From positions 62,001 to 126,000 of the forward strand of contig NZ_PDKU01000002.1 of the NCBI RefSeq assembly GCF_002933355.1: a DNA stretch of 64,000 nt, written 5' to 3'. Shown here piece after piece: positions 44,327 through 54,093 of this stretch. Position 1 is the stretch's first letter. Each line of letters begins with the position of its first letter. The stretch is from Candidatus Pantoea edessiphila. GTDB lineage: Bacteria; Pseudomonadota; Gammaproteobacteria; Enterobacterales; Enterobacteriaceae. Position numbers and translations under genes: made by a program. A model generated the notes under the pieces. The model had not been told where the DNA came from. It saw only the letters and a list, made by a program, of their open reading frames with translations, and ran no database searches.

Positions 44327-46963
44327 ATGAATTTAATAAAATTATTAACTAATTTTTTTCTTAGTAGCAATGATCGAATTCTTCGTCGTTTAAGTAAAAT
44401 AGTTCACAGTATTAATAAATTAGAAACTAAATTTGAAAAACTTTCTGATCGCGATCTTAAAAATAATAGTGAAGTTTTTCGTAAAAAACTAAAAGAAGGA
44501 GAAACATTAGAAAATTTAATTCCAGAAGCATTTGCTACCGTACGTGAAGCTAGTAAACGTGTATTTGGAATGCGTCATTTCGATGTGCAATTAATAGGTG
44601 GTTTAGTGTTAAATAGTCGTTGTATTGCTGAAATGCGTACTGGTGAAGGAAAGACACTTACCTCAACATTACCTGCTTATTTAAATGCTTTAATGGGTCA
44701 AGGAGTTCATATAGTTACTGTTAATGATTATCTTGCTAAACGAGATGCAGAAAATAATCGTCCTTTATTTGAATTTTTAGGATTAACTATAGGTATCAAT
44801 TTAGCAAACATGTCTGTAGAAGATAAGCGTTTAGCTTATTCTGCTGATATTACTTATGGTACTAACAATGAATATGGTTTTGATTATTTACGAGATAACA
44901 TGGCAATTCTTCCAGAAGAACGTGTACAAAGAAAACTATATTATGCAATAATAGATGAAGTGGATTCTATTTTAATTGATGAAGCACGTACACCATTAAT
45001 TATTTCAGGTCCTTCTGAAAATAGTTCAGAACTGTATATTAAAATAAATCAAATAGTTCCCTACTTAATTCGCCAAGATAAAGAAGATTCAGAAACATTT
45101 CAAGGAGAAGGTGATTATTGGGTTGATGAAAAAATGCGTCAAGTCCAAATATCTGAACGTGGTTTAATAAAAATAGAAAAACTACTAGTTGATAAAAATA
45201 TCATAGATGCTTCAGAATCACTTTATTCTGCAATGAACATAATATTGATGCATCATGTTAACGTTGCTCTACGTGCTCATGAATTATTCATAAAAAATGT
45301 TGACTATATTATAAAAAACAATGAAGTAGTTATTGTTGATGAACATACTGGTCGTATTATGAAAGGTCGTCGTTGGTCTGATGGTCTTCATCAAGCTATA
45401 GAAGCAAAAGAAAATGTCACAATACAAAACGAGAATCGTACATTAGCATCAATTACTTTTCAAAATTATTTTCGTCTTTATGATAAATTGGCTGGTATGA
45501 CTGGAACTGCTGAAACAGAAGCATTTGAATTCAATTCTATATATAAATTAAATACAGTAGTAATTCCTACTAATCGTCCTATGATAAGAAAAGATTTGCC
45601 TGATCTTATCTATATGACTGAAACAGAAAAAATAAATGCTATTATAGAAGATATTCGCAAGTGTATAGCGCGGGAACAACCAGTATTAGTTGGTACTATT
45701 TCAATTGAAAAATCTGAAATCATATCTAATAAATTAAAAAATGCTGGTATCAAACATAGCGTTCTTAACGCTAAATTTCATGCCCATGAAGCAGACATAA
45801 TCGCACAAGCTGGTAAACCAGGAACGGTAACTATTGCTACTAATATGGCTGGTCGTGGCACTGATATTGTATTAGGTGGTAATTGGCGTACAGAAATATC
45901 TAAAATAAAAGAATTGTCTGAAGATAAAATTAAAGAAATTAAATCATCTTGGCAGATAATTCATAATGCTGTGATATCTTCTGGGGGATTACATATTATA
46001 GGCACTGAGCGTCACGAATCTCGTCGTATAGACAATCAATTACGTGGTAGATCTGGCCGTCAAGGAGATATTGGATCTTCCCGTTTTTACTTATCAATGG
46101 ATGATTCATTAATGCGAATTTTTGCCTCTGATAGGATTGCAAATGTAATGCGTAAATTAGGAATTCAAGAAGGAGAAGCAATTGAACATCCATGGGTTAC
46201 TAAAGCTATTGCTAATGCTCAACGTAAAGTCGAAAATCGTAATTTTGATATTCGCAAACAGTTACTTGAATATGATGATGTAACAAATGAACAAAGGATT
46301 GCGTTTTATCATCAGCGTAATAATATTTTAGATGTATATGATATTAGTGAAACTATCAATGATATTCGTAAAGATGTTTATAAAAAAATTATCGAAGATT
46401 ATATTATTATGCAATCTGAAAATGATTGGGATCTTTCAGTGTTAGAAAATCAGTTGAGGGTGGATTTTAATTTAAATATCAATCTTACAGAATGGTTCAA
46501 TAAACATAAAGAATTAAGTGTAGAAGAAGATATTTTATGTATTTTATTAAATTATATTAATAATATTACAATTGAAAATTATATACGAATAGAAAATAGT
46601 ATTGGATCTAATATGATGCGTATTACAGAAAAAAAAATAATGTTACATACTTTAGATTCAATGTGGAAAGATCATTTAGCAGCTATGGACTATTTGCGTC
46701 AAGGTATTCATCTGAGGGGATATGCACAAAAAGATCCAAAACAAGAATACAAACGTGAATCCTTTTTAATGTTCACTTACATGTTAGAAAATATAAAATA
46801 TGAAGTTATTAGTGCTTTAAGTAAGTTGCAATTAGAAAATGATAAAAAAGATAAATGTATACAAAAAAATATTAATATTTTTAATAATAAAATTAGACGT
46901 AATGATCCGTGTCCATGTAATTCCGGTAAAAAATATAAACGTTGTCACGGTGCTTTACTTTAA
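44327..46963 (+). CDS. secA: Protein translocase ATPase SecA
   Basis: Motor of the Sec pathway at the inner membrane. 878 residues, E. coli 901. Walker [10 protein letters not shown] near 102-110, DEVD box [15 protein letters not shown] near 206-220, [10 protein letters not shown] and [19 protein letters not shown] in the second nucleotide domain. The C-terminal zinc motif [14 protein letters not shown] is kept, implying SecB or phospholipid contact remains. The C-terminal linker is shortened. SecM control cannot apply since secM is absent. Confidence 0.98.
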   Translation: MNLIKLLTNFFLSSNDRILRRLSKIVHSINKLETKFEKLSDRDLKNNSEVFRKKLKEGETLENLIPEAFATVREASKRVFGMRHFDVQLIGGLVLNSRCIAEMRTGEGKTLTSTLPAYLNALMGQGVHIVTVNDYLAKRDAENNRPLFEFLGLTIGINLANMSVEDKRLAYSADITYGTNNEYGFDYLRDNMAILPEERVQRKLYYAIIDEVDSILIDEARTPLIISGPSENSSELYIKINQIVPYLIRQDKEDSETFQGEGDYWVDEKMRQVQISERGLIKIEKLLVDKNIIDASESLYSAMNIILMHHVNVALRAHELFIKNVDYIIKNNEVVIVDEHTGRIMKGRRWSDGLHQAIEAKENVTIQNENRTLASITFQNYFRLYDKLAGMTGTAETEAFEFNSIYKLNTVVIPTNRPMIRKDLPDLIYMTETEKINAIIEDIRKCIAREQPVLVGTISIEKSEIISNKLKNAGIKHSVLNAKFHAHEADIIAQAGKPGTVTIATNMAGRGTDIVLGGNWRTEISKIKELSEDKIKEIKSSWQIIHNAVISSGGLHIIGTERHESRRIDNQLRGRSGRQGDIGSSRFYLSMDDSLMRIFASDRIANVMRKLGIQEGEAIEHPWVTKAIANAQRKVENRNFDIRKQLLEYDDVTNEQRIAFYHQRNNILDVYDISETINDIRKDVYKKIIEDYIIMQSENDWDLSVLENQLRVDFNLNINLTEWFNKHKELSVEEDILCILLNYINNITIENYIRIENSIGSNMMRITEKKIMLHTLDSMWKDHLAAMDYLRQGIHLRGYAQKDPKQEYKRESFLMFTYMLENIKYEVISALSKLQLENDKKDKCIQKNINIFNNKIRRNDPCPCNSGKKYKRCHGALL

Positions 46964-47015
46964 AATATAAAAATATTATTAAATTATTTTTAATAAATGA
47001 AAATCATCAAGAATA

Positions 47016-47034
47016 AAAAAATACAGTATTTTTT
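47016..47034. terminator. Weak bidirectional terminator between secA and zapD
   Basis: A-run/T-run inverted repeat AAAAAATAC-A-GTATTTTTT between the convergent secA and zapD. The stem is almost entirely A-T and would have to open a loop of at least 3 bases. Location fits, strength is low. Confidence 0.35.
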
Positions 47035-47106
47035 GCTCAACTTTAAAAATCATAAAAAAATGAGCTAATTATTTTTTAATATTATTATGGCTTGTAGTGT
47101 ACTTAT

Positions 47107-47850
47107 TTAACAACATGCAATTTGGAAATTAAATTTGATTGGTATAATACTGTGTTCTTTGTCTAAAGCTACAAAACGAATCGAATAACGACTTCTATGT
47201 CCAGAAATTTTTGGGTATATAAAATTTTCCATTGCCAGTTGTAAACGTAATAAATCAGCACCTACAGCATTATCTTGATAAAAACCATTTAAGCTAGTTT
47301 GAGTACGGAAAGTGCCTGCTTGTCTAATTAAATTTAAAATTGTGGATAAAGTTTTATGTACTGGTGATAAAGTTTCAATCCAATTGTTAACTTGATTATC
47401 ACGTGTTTCTTGTAAAGAATTTAACCAAATATGTAAACCTGGTAAATCAAAACTACAACATCCACCGGGAATATTTAATCTTTGACGTATAATTCCAATT
47501 AAATGATCTTCTCTTAAGATTTGACCTATTCTTGGTGATTTCATTAATTGATCTGCATGAATTTTTAATTTTCGATGTATAGTATCAACTATTCCAACGT
47601 CTACACCTGGAATGTTAGCCCATGTGATCAATTTTTGCTTTTGACGTTCTAATTCTTTTAATAATTGAGTTCTTATATCTCCACGTTCAAAAATATCTAA
47701 TAATTCATCAATAAACCTAAAGAAAATTAATGCATTAACAGTCTTATTAATAGGAATTGTTTCATCAATTTGATTCATGAGAAACTCTATTCTTAGCCAT
47801 GTTCTCATTTTTTCACTTAGCGGGTGCTCGAATAGTACAGCGTTACTCAT
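47107..47850 (-). CDS. zapD: Cell division protein ZapD
   Basis: Cytoplasmic protein that binds the FtsZ C-terminal tail and bundles protofilaments. 247 residues, exactly the E. coli length. VLFEHPLSEKMRTWLRIEFL near 5-24, SPRIGQILREDHLIG, RQRLNIPGGCCSFDLPGLHIW and TSLNGFYQDNA are kept, and the C-terminus ends ACC as in E. coli. Coupled to coaE (8-base overlap). yacG and mutT, its E. coli neighbours, are gone. Its conservation shows it is still used. Confidence 0.96.
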   Translation of the reverse strand: MSNAVLFEHPLSEKMRTWLRIEFLMNQIDETIPINKTVNALIFFRFIDELLDIFERGDIRTQLLKELERQKQKLITWANIPGVDVGIVDTIHRKLKIHADQLMKSPRIGQILREDHLIGIIRQRLNIPGGCCSFDLPGLHIWLNSLQETRDNQVNNWIETLSPVHKTLSTILNLIRQAGTFRTQTSLNGFYQDNAVGADLLRLQLAMENFIYPKISGHRSRYSIRFVALDKEHSIIPIKFNFQIACC

Positions 47851-48472
47851 GATACTTATCCTGTTTTATTTTTGCTAAATTAAGATAGAATTGATGTAGT
47901 TTAGCAACTTGTAAAAAGGTATTTTCTATTGTGCCCATATTATTTATAATATCATCAGCAAAGAATAGACGTTGACTTGCTGTAGCTTGTATCGCAATTA
48001 TTTTTTCTACCTGTGAAATTGGAACATTATCACGAATATGTACTCTTTTTAATTGTATTGCCTCATTGACATTAACTACTAATATACGATCAGCCTGATA
48101 TTGTAATTTATTTTCTATTAACAGAGGAATAACCCATAGAATATATGGAGATTTTGATGATTCTTGTAATTTTTTAGTTTTTATATTAATAAGTGGATGT
48201 AAAATATTATTTAACCAAAATCTCTCTTTATTATCTTGAAAAATTATTTGACGTAAATTAGAACGCAATAGCATACCTTGTTCACTTATAATTGAATTAC
48301 CGTAACGTCTAATAATTTTTTTAAATGCATGTGATTTGGGTTTAACTACTTCACGAGCAATTGCATCAGAATCAACAATATTAATATTGAATTTAGAAAA
48401 AATATTAGAAATGGTACTTTTACCACTACCAATTCCACCTGTACAAGCTACTATATACGGAAGATTTTTCAC
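47843..48472 (-). CDS. coaE: Dephospho-CoA kinase
   Basis: Last step of CoA synthesis. 209 residues, E. coli 206. P-loop CTGGIGSGKSTISNIF near 10-25, DSDAIAREVV near 35-44, LHPLI, WVIPLLIENKLQ near 108-119. Complements panBC in the same window; the middle steps (panK, coaBC, coaD) are not here. The stop overlaps the zapD start. Confidence 0.97.
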   Translation of the reverse strand: MKNLPYIVACTGGIGSGKSTISNIFSKFNINIVDSDAIAREVVKPKSHAFKKIIRRYGNSIISEQGMLLRSNLRQIIFQDNKERFWLNNILHPLINIKTKKLQESSKSPYILWVIPLLIENKLQYQADRILVVNVNEAIQLKRVHIRDNVPISQVEKIIAIQATASQRLFFADDIINNMGTIENTFLQVAKLHQFYLNLAKIKQDKYHE

Positions 48473-48661
48473 TGAAAAGCTCTTTTAAATAAAATCAATA
48501 TAGTACTCTAGTTAAAAAATTATATGAATAAAAATACAACCAATCCATCATTTATTAATTATTAACTATTGATAGTTTAATTTATTTATTAGATAATTTC
48601 ACTAATAATTAATATTAATTATAACATCTAATACTAGTAGACTTATTCCTTTCAAAAAATA

Positions 48662-49558
48662 TTATTTTATCTTTAGTCTCATTGACATATCTAGTGAACA
48701 TATATTTTTAGTGAAATCGCCAATTGAGATATAATCTATCCCAATTTGTGCAAGCTTACTTATTAAACAATCATTTATATTACCAGATAGCTCTAGAGGT
48801 ACGCGTTTATTATTAATTTTTATAGCTTGTTTTGTTTTTTCAAAGTCAAAATTATCTAGCATTATAATATCTGCTCCAGCATTTATAGCTTGGATTAATT
48901 CAGCTATCGATTCCACTTCTACTTCAATAGTATTATCAGGTAACATAGAGCGGGCGCTTTCGATAGCTTTTTGTATAGATCCAATAGCAATAATATGATT
49001 TTCTTTAATTAAAAAAGCATCTGATAATCCAACACGATGACTATTGCCTCCTCCACATATCACAGCATGCTTTAAAGCAGTACGTAATCCTGGTAAAGTT
49101 TTACGTGTATCTAATAATTTCGTATTAGTATTATTTATCAATGAAACATAATGACTAACTTTAGTAGCAACACCAGATAAAGTTTGTATAAAATTTAATA
49201 TAGTACGTTCAGATGTAATAATTGCACGTGATGATCCTTCAATTTCAATTAGTAATTGTTTAGGTTTTATTTTTTGTCTTTCTTCAACATGCCAAGTTAA
49301 ATTGACTGATTGATGTAATTGTTTAAATATTTCTTTAACCCAATCAGTACCACAAAAAATACCTTCCTCGTTAGTAATAATTTGAGCATATGCTTTACTA
49401 TTTTTTGGTAATATATTAACAGTAATATCATTATTAATATTAATTTCTCCTCCTAAATCTTCTTCTAGAGCTCTCATAACAGTCTTTGGAATATCTTTTT
49501 TCACTAATTTCGTTAATTCAATATAATGATTATCTGATTCGCATATATGATTATACAT
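48662..49558 (-). CDS. nadC: Nicotinate-nucleotide pyrophosphorylase (carboxylating)
   Basis: Quinolinate to nicotinate mononucleotide in de novo NAD synthesis. About 298 residues, E. coli 297. RALEEDLGGEININNDIT, LNFIQTLSGVATKVSHYV, LDTRKTLPGLRTALKHAV, CGGGNSHRVGLSDAFLIKENH and EVEVES are kept. The start at 49558 (MYNHICES) is chosen by length; an ATG 45 bases upstream would add residues the family lacks. guaC and the pilus genes before it in E. coli are gone. Confidence 0.95.
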   Translation of the reverse strand: MYNHICESDNHYIELTKLVKKDIPKTVMRALEEDLGGEININNDITVNILPKNSKAYAQIITNEEGIFCGTDWVKEIFKQLHQSVNLTWHVEERQKIKPKQLLIEIEGSSRAIITSERTILNFIQTLSGVATKVSHYVSLINNTNTKLLDTRKTLPGLRTALKHAVICGGGNSHRVGLSDAFLIKENHIIAIGSIQKAIESARSMLPDNTIEVEVESIAELIQAINAGADIIMLDNFDFEKTKQAIKINNKRVPLELSGNINDCLISKLAQIGIDYISIGDFTKNICSLDMSMRLKIK

Positions 49559-49766
49559 ATCGGTTCTATCATTCCTATAAAATAATATATATGATATAAT
49601 CATATATAGTGTTGAAATTATTCATGATAATGTAATCTTCAATTATCCAATAGTTACTGTTATAACATGTAATGTTATTGTTAATAATAATTTATATAAA
49701 AATATTTAAAGAAACATTCTTTCAGTAATATGAAAACATATTTAATTATATAAAACAATTAATTGG

Positions 49767-49823
49767 ATTTTGAAAAAACATATAAAATATTACACGTTAA
49801 TATTTTATATGTTTTTTCAAAAT
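49767..49823. repeat. Perfect 26-bp inverted repeat (57-base hairpin)
   Basis: Left arm 49767-49792, loop CACGT 49793-49797, right arm 49798-49823; all 26 pairs match. Arms begin ATTTTGAAAAAACAT and end ATATTA. It lies between genes transcribed away from each other, where a terminator is not expected. It is the longest perfect inverted repeat I found. Confidence 0.95.
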
Positions 49824-49940
49824 AATTATCACAAAAAAATAGTTTCATTAAATTCACGAATAAAAATTATTGGGTTAATCGAATAAATAATATAATGTAA
49901 CAACATTATCAATTAATTATCTAAAAACAGTGTTACTTTA

Positions 49941-49993
49941 AATTAATAACTGATAAAATCATTTTGGTAAAGATACTCTATCAGTTATCAATT
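49941..49993 (+). promoter_or_regulatory. Inverted repeat in the aceE leader
   Basis: 15-base arms 49941-49955 and 49979-49993, 14 of 15 pairing (one A-C mismatch), 23-base loop, ending 59 bases before the aceE ATG. Possibly a leader hairpin or operator. Confidence 0.4.
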
Positions 49994-50052
49994 AAATGCT
50001 TAAATATAAATTTATTTACTTTTTAATTATAATAAATACATAAGGAAATACC

Positions 50053-52716
50053 ATGTCAGATGATCTGTATAATGACGTGGATCCGATTGAAACTCGTGAA
50101 TGGTTACAGGCGATTGAATCGGTTATCCGTGAAGAAGGTATTGAACGGGCACAATACTTAATTAATCAAGTTTTGATAACAGCTCGTAAAAGCGGAGTAC
50201 AAGTTAATTCGAGTGCGTTTATTAGTGATTATATAAATTCCATTCCTGTTGAAGATGAACCTGATTATCCAGGTGATGTTTTCCTTGAACGTCGTATTCG
50301 ATCTGCAATTCGTTGGAATGCTATTATATCTGTATTAAGAGCTTCAAACAAAAATCTAGAGCTCGGTGGCCATCTTGCATCTTTTCAATCTTCTGCTACT
50401 ATCTACGAAGTTTGTTTCAATCACTTTTTTCGTGCACCTAACAACAAAGATGGTGGTGATTTAGTATATTTCCAAGGACATATATCTCCAGGTATTTATT
50501 CTAGGGCGTTTTTAGAAGGTCGTTTAACTGAAGAACAAATGAATAATTTTCGTCAAGAAGTATATGGTAATGGTTTATCCTCTTATCCTCATCCTAAATT
50601 AATGCCAGATTTTTGGCAATTTCCAACTGTTTCCATGGGTCTTGGTCCTCTATCAGCAATTTATCAAGCTAAGTTCTTAAAATATCTTCATCACCGTGGT
50701 TTAAAAGATACATCAGCACAAACTGTTTATGCTTTTCTTGGCGATGGAGAAATGGATGAACCGGAAGCAAAGGGTGCTATTACTATTGCAACTCGTGAAC
50801 AACTAGATAATTTAATTTTTATAATCAATTGTAATTTACAACGATTAGATGGACCAGTTATCGGTAATGGAAAGATAATTAATGAGCTTGAAGGAATTTT
50901 TATCGGAGCAGGATGGGAAGTGATTAAAGTAATTTGGGGTGGTCGTTGGGATAAATTATTAAATAAAGATACTACCGGTAAATTAAAACAATTGATGAAT
51001 GAAACTGTTGATGGTGATTATCAAACTTTTAAGTCACGTAATGGTGCTTATGTACGTAAATATTTTTTTGGTAAATATCTAGAAACAGCTAATCTTGTTA
51101 AAGATATGTCTGATGATGAAATATGGGCATTAAATCGAGGAGGTCATGATCCTAAAAAAATTTATGCTGCACTAAAGAGAGCAAAAAATATAAAAAATAA
51201 ACCAGTACTAATTTTAGCTCATACCATAAAAGGTTATGGTATGGGAGATATTGCTGAAGGTAAAAATATTGCTCATCAAGTCAAAAAACTGAACTTGGAT
51301 AATCTTCGTTATATTAGAGATCGATTTAATATTGAAATAGAAAATGAAAAAATTGAGCAACTTCCATATATAACTTTTGAACCAAATTCAAGTGAATATA
51401 ATTATTTACATCAACAAAGAAAACAATTAGGTGGTTATTTACCAACACGTAAGTCTCAATTTACAGAAACTTTAGATATTCCAGATCTAGAAGAATTTAA
51501 ATCTTTATTGCAAAAACAAAACAAAGATATTTCAACTACAATAGCTTTTGTACGTGTTTTAAATATAATGTTAAGAAATAATTCAATTAAAAGTAGAATA
51601 GTTCCTATTCTTGCTGATGAAGCACGCACTTTTGGTATGGAAGGTTTATTTCGTCAAATTGGTATTTATAATCCAAATGGTCAGAAATACATACCTCAAG
51701 ATCATGCACAAGTTGCATACTATAAAGAAGATAAAAAAGGGCAAATTTTACAAGAAGGAATTAATGAATTAGGTGCAGGTTCATCTTGGTTAGCTGCTGC
51801 AACTTCATACAGTACTAATAATTTACCAATGATTCCATTTTATATCTATTATTCAATATTTGGATTTCAGCGTATTGGTGATTTAATGTGGTTAGCAGGA
51901 GATCAACAAGCTAGAGGTTTTTTAGTTGGAGCCACCTCTGGCAGAACTACTCTCAATGGTGAAGGTCTACAACACGAAGATGGTCATAGTCACATTCATT
52001 CCTTAACAATACCAAATTGTGTATCTTATGATCCTGCATACGCTTACGAACTAGCTGTTATTATGCATGCCGGTTTAGTACGTATGTATGGAAAATCTCA
52101 AGAAAATATTTATTATTATATTACGACTTTAAATGAAAATTATCATATGCCAGAAATGCCTCAGGGAGTTGAAGAAGGGATATGTAAAGGTATTTATAAA
52201 CTAGAAAGCATAGGAAGAAAAAATATTGAAGTTCAACTATTAGGTTCAGGTTCAATATTAAGACATGTACGTGAAGCTGCTAAAATTTTATTAAAAAATT
52301 ATAATATTAGTTCAGATGTATATAGTGTCACATCATTTACTGAATTAGCTCGTGATGGTCAAGATTGTGAAAGGTGGAATATGCTACATCCAAATGAGAA
52401 AGCTCGAATTCCATATATTGCTCAAGTAATCAAAAATATACCAACTGTTGCATCAACAGACTACATAAAACTATTTGCTGAACAAGTTCGTAACTATATT
52501 CCTACAAGTAATTATAGAGTTTTAGGTACAGATGGTTTCGGACGTTCTGATAGTCGTGAAAATTTACGTCATCACTTTGAAATTGATACTTCTTATATTG
52601 TGGTTGCAGCATTAGCTGAACTAGCTAAATGTGATAAAATTGATAAAGATGTAGTAGCAAAAACCATTAATCAATTTAATATTGATCCTGATAAAATTAA
52701 CCCACGTTTAGCTTGA
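50053..52716 (+). CDS. aceE: Pyruvate dehydrogenase E1 component
   Basis: ThDP-dependent decarboxylation of pyruvate within the PDH complex. 887 residues, exactly E. coli length. N-terminal E2-binding stretch MSDDLYNDVDPIETREWLQA. The ThDP/Mg motif region GDGEMDEPEAKGAI is near 232-245, followed by NCNLQRLDGPV. HEDGHSHIHSL near 636-646 and DGFGRSDSR near the C-terminus. aceF begins 14 bases after the stop. Confidence 0.98.
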   Translation: MSDDLYNDVDPIETREWLQAIESVIREEGIERAQYLINQVLITARKSGVQVNSSAFISDYINSIPVEDEPDYPGDVFLERRIRSAIRWNAIISVLRASNKNLELGGHLASFQSSATIYEVCFNHFFRAPNNKDGGDLVYFQGHISPGIYSRAFLEGRLTEEQMNNFRQEVYGNGLSSYPHPKLMPDFWQFPTVSMGLGPLSAIYQAKFLKYLHHRGLKDTSAQTVYAFLGDGEMDEPEAKGAITIATREQLDNLIFIINCNLQRLDGPVIGNGKIINELEGIFIGAGWEVIKVIWGGRWDKLLNKDTTGKLKQLMNETVDGDYQTFKSRNGAYVRKYFFGKYLETANLVKDMSDDEIWALNRGGHDPKKIYAALKRAKNIKNKPVLILAHTIKGYGMGDIAEGKNIAHQVKKLNLDNLRYIRDRFNIEIENEKIEQLPYITFEPNSSEYNYLHQQRKQLGGYLPTRKSQFTETLDIPDLEEFKSLLQKQNKDISTTIAFVRVLNIMLRNNSIKSRIVPILADEARTFGMEGLFRQIGIYNPNGQKYIPQDHAQVAYYKEDKKGQILQEGINELGAGSSWLAAATSYSTNNLPMIPFYIYYSIFGFQRIGDLMWLAGDQQARGFLVGATSGRTTLNGEGLQHEDGHSHIHSLTIPNCVSYDPAYAYELAVIMHAGLVRMYGKSQENIYYYITTLNENYHMPEMPQGVEEGICKGIYKLESIGRKNIEVQLLGSGSILRHVREAAKILLKNYNISSDVYSVTSFTELARDGQDCERWNMLHPNEKARIPYIAQVIKNIPTVASTDYIKLFAEQVRNYIPTSNYRVLGTDGFGRSDSRENLRHHFEIDTSYIVVAALAELAKCDKIDKDVVAKTINQFNIDPDKINPRLA

Positions 52717-52730
52717 GAGGTGATATAGGA

Positions 52731-54053
52731 ATGAATGTTAATATCAATATACCCGATATTGGAGATGGTGAATTTGAAGTAACTGAAGTTTTAGTTAAAG
52801 TTGGTGACATAATAGATACTGAGCAATCATTGATAACAGTTGAAGGAAATAAGGCTTCAATAGAAATACCTTCTCCACATAAAGGAATAATACAGAATAT
52901 TAATCTTATTCCTGGCGATAAAGTCAAAACTGGTTCTTTAATTATGGTATTAAAAAAAATAAATGGAATGCCCATTAATATTGATCAGAATAAAAAAGAA
53001 ATAATATCTTCTGAAGTAAAAAAAGAAATAATATCTTCTGAAGTAAAATCTGAATCCGAATATATTTTAACTAATAATATAGATCATTTATGTAATAAAA
53101 AAAATGATAAAGTTGATAATAAAATTTATGTTCATGCTTCTCCTGTAGTTCGTCGTATAGCACGTAAATTTGGTGTTAATTTAGCTAAGGTAAAAGGTAC
53201 GGGCAGAAAAAATCGTATTCTTAAAGAATGTATTTATAATTACATAAAAGAAGCAGTTGAATTTGTTGAAACTAAGTTCACATCACATAATTTTAAAGAT
53301 ACATATAAAAATAATGATTTAATCAAAAATATTAGTAATATTAATAATTTTAGTGATGTTAAAGAAATTAAATTAAGTACTATTCAAAAGATTTCTGGTA
53401 AGCATTTAAGTCATAATTGGGTAACGATTCCACATGTTACACACTTTGATAAAGTTGATATTACTAATCTGGAAGATTTTCGTAATAAACAAAATACAGA
53501 AATTAAAAAAACACATCCAAATACAAAAATTAACCTTCTGATATTTATTATGAAAGCAGTTTATTACGCGCTTAATCAAATGCCAAGATTTAATAGTTCA
53601 TTATCTTCAGATTTACAAAAATTAATACTTAAAAAAAATATCAATATTGGTATTGCAGTAGATACTCCCAGAGGATTACTTGTTCCTGTTTTTAAAAACA
53701 TTGATAAAAAAAACATTATTCAATTATCAATAGAATTAATAGATATTGTAAAAAATGCTATTCAAGGACGATTAACTGCAGAAATAATGCAAGATGGAAC
53801 CTTTACGATTTCCAGTTTAGGAGGCATTGGTACAAAATTTTTTACACCTATTATCAATGCTCCGGAAGTTGCCATTTTGGGAATTTCTACATTTTCTATA
53901 GAACCAGTATGGAATGGTAAAGAATTTTTACCACGTTTGATGTTACCTATTTCTCTTTCATTTGATCATAGAGTGATTGATGGTGCAGATGGTGCACGTT
54001 TTATAAATTTAGTAAAAAATATATTAGAAGATATTCGTCTCTTAATAATTTAA
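52731..54053 (+). CDS. aceF: Pyruvate dehydrogenase E2 (dihydrolipoyl acetyltransferase), single lipoyl domain
   Basis: Core of the PDH complex. 440 residues against about 630 in E. coli, because only one lipoyl domain remains (1 to about 80, lipoyl lysine in EGNKASIEIPSP near 42-53) instead of three. An E1/E3-binding domain (HASPVVRRIARKFGVNL, about 135-151) and the catalytic domain follow, ending with the active-site SFDHRVIDGADGARF. The linker contains a perfect 27-base tandem duplication coding KKEIISSEV twice (52992-53045). The ATG at 52731 is chosen over an upstream in-frame ATG because of TAGGA spacing and the family N-terminus. Confidence 0.97.
   Translation: MNVNINIPDIGDGEFEVTEVLVKVGDIIDTEQSLITVEGNKASIEIPSPHKGIIQNINLIPGDKVKTGSLIMVLKKINGMPINIDQNKKEIISSEVKKEIISSEVKSESEYILTNNIDHLCNKKNDKVDNKIYVHASPVVRRIARKFGVNLAKVKGTGRKNRILKECIYNYIKEAVEFVETKFTSHNFKDTYKNNDLIKNISNINNFSDVKEIKLSTIQKISGKHLSHNWVTIPHVTHFDKVDITNLEDFRNKQNTEIKKTHPNTKINLLIFIMKAVYYALNQMPRFNSSLSSDLQKLILKKNINIGIAVDTPRGLLVPVFKNIDKKNIIQLSIELIDIVKNAIQGRLTAEIMQDGTFTISSLGGIGTKFFTPIINAPEVAILGISTFSIEPVWNGKEFLPRLMLPISLSFDHRVIDGADGARFINLVKNILEDIRLLII
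52992..53045 (+). repeat. In-frame 27-bp tandem duplication in the AceF linker
   Basis: Two perfect copies (52992-53018 and 53019-53045) encoding KKEIISSEV-KKEIISSEV between the lipoyl and peripheral-subunit-binding domains. Absence of any difference suggests a recent event. Confidence 0.97.
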
Positions 54054-54093
54054 GAAAATAAAACATTAGTAAAATATAAGATAAGAGGTCAAA

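Larger units (their letters stand above)
49559..50052. other. Divergent nadC / aceE intergenic region
   Basis: 494 bases with no gene. ampD, ampE, aroP and pdhR, which lie here in E. coli, are deleted without visible remnants. It holds a perfect 26-bp inverted repeat (49767-49823) and a nearly perfect 15-bp one just before aceE (49941-49993). AAGGAAATACC before 50053 is the aceE ribosome-binding site. With pdhR gone, pyruvate control by PdhR cannot be local. Confidence 0.6.
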
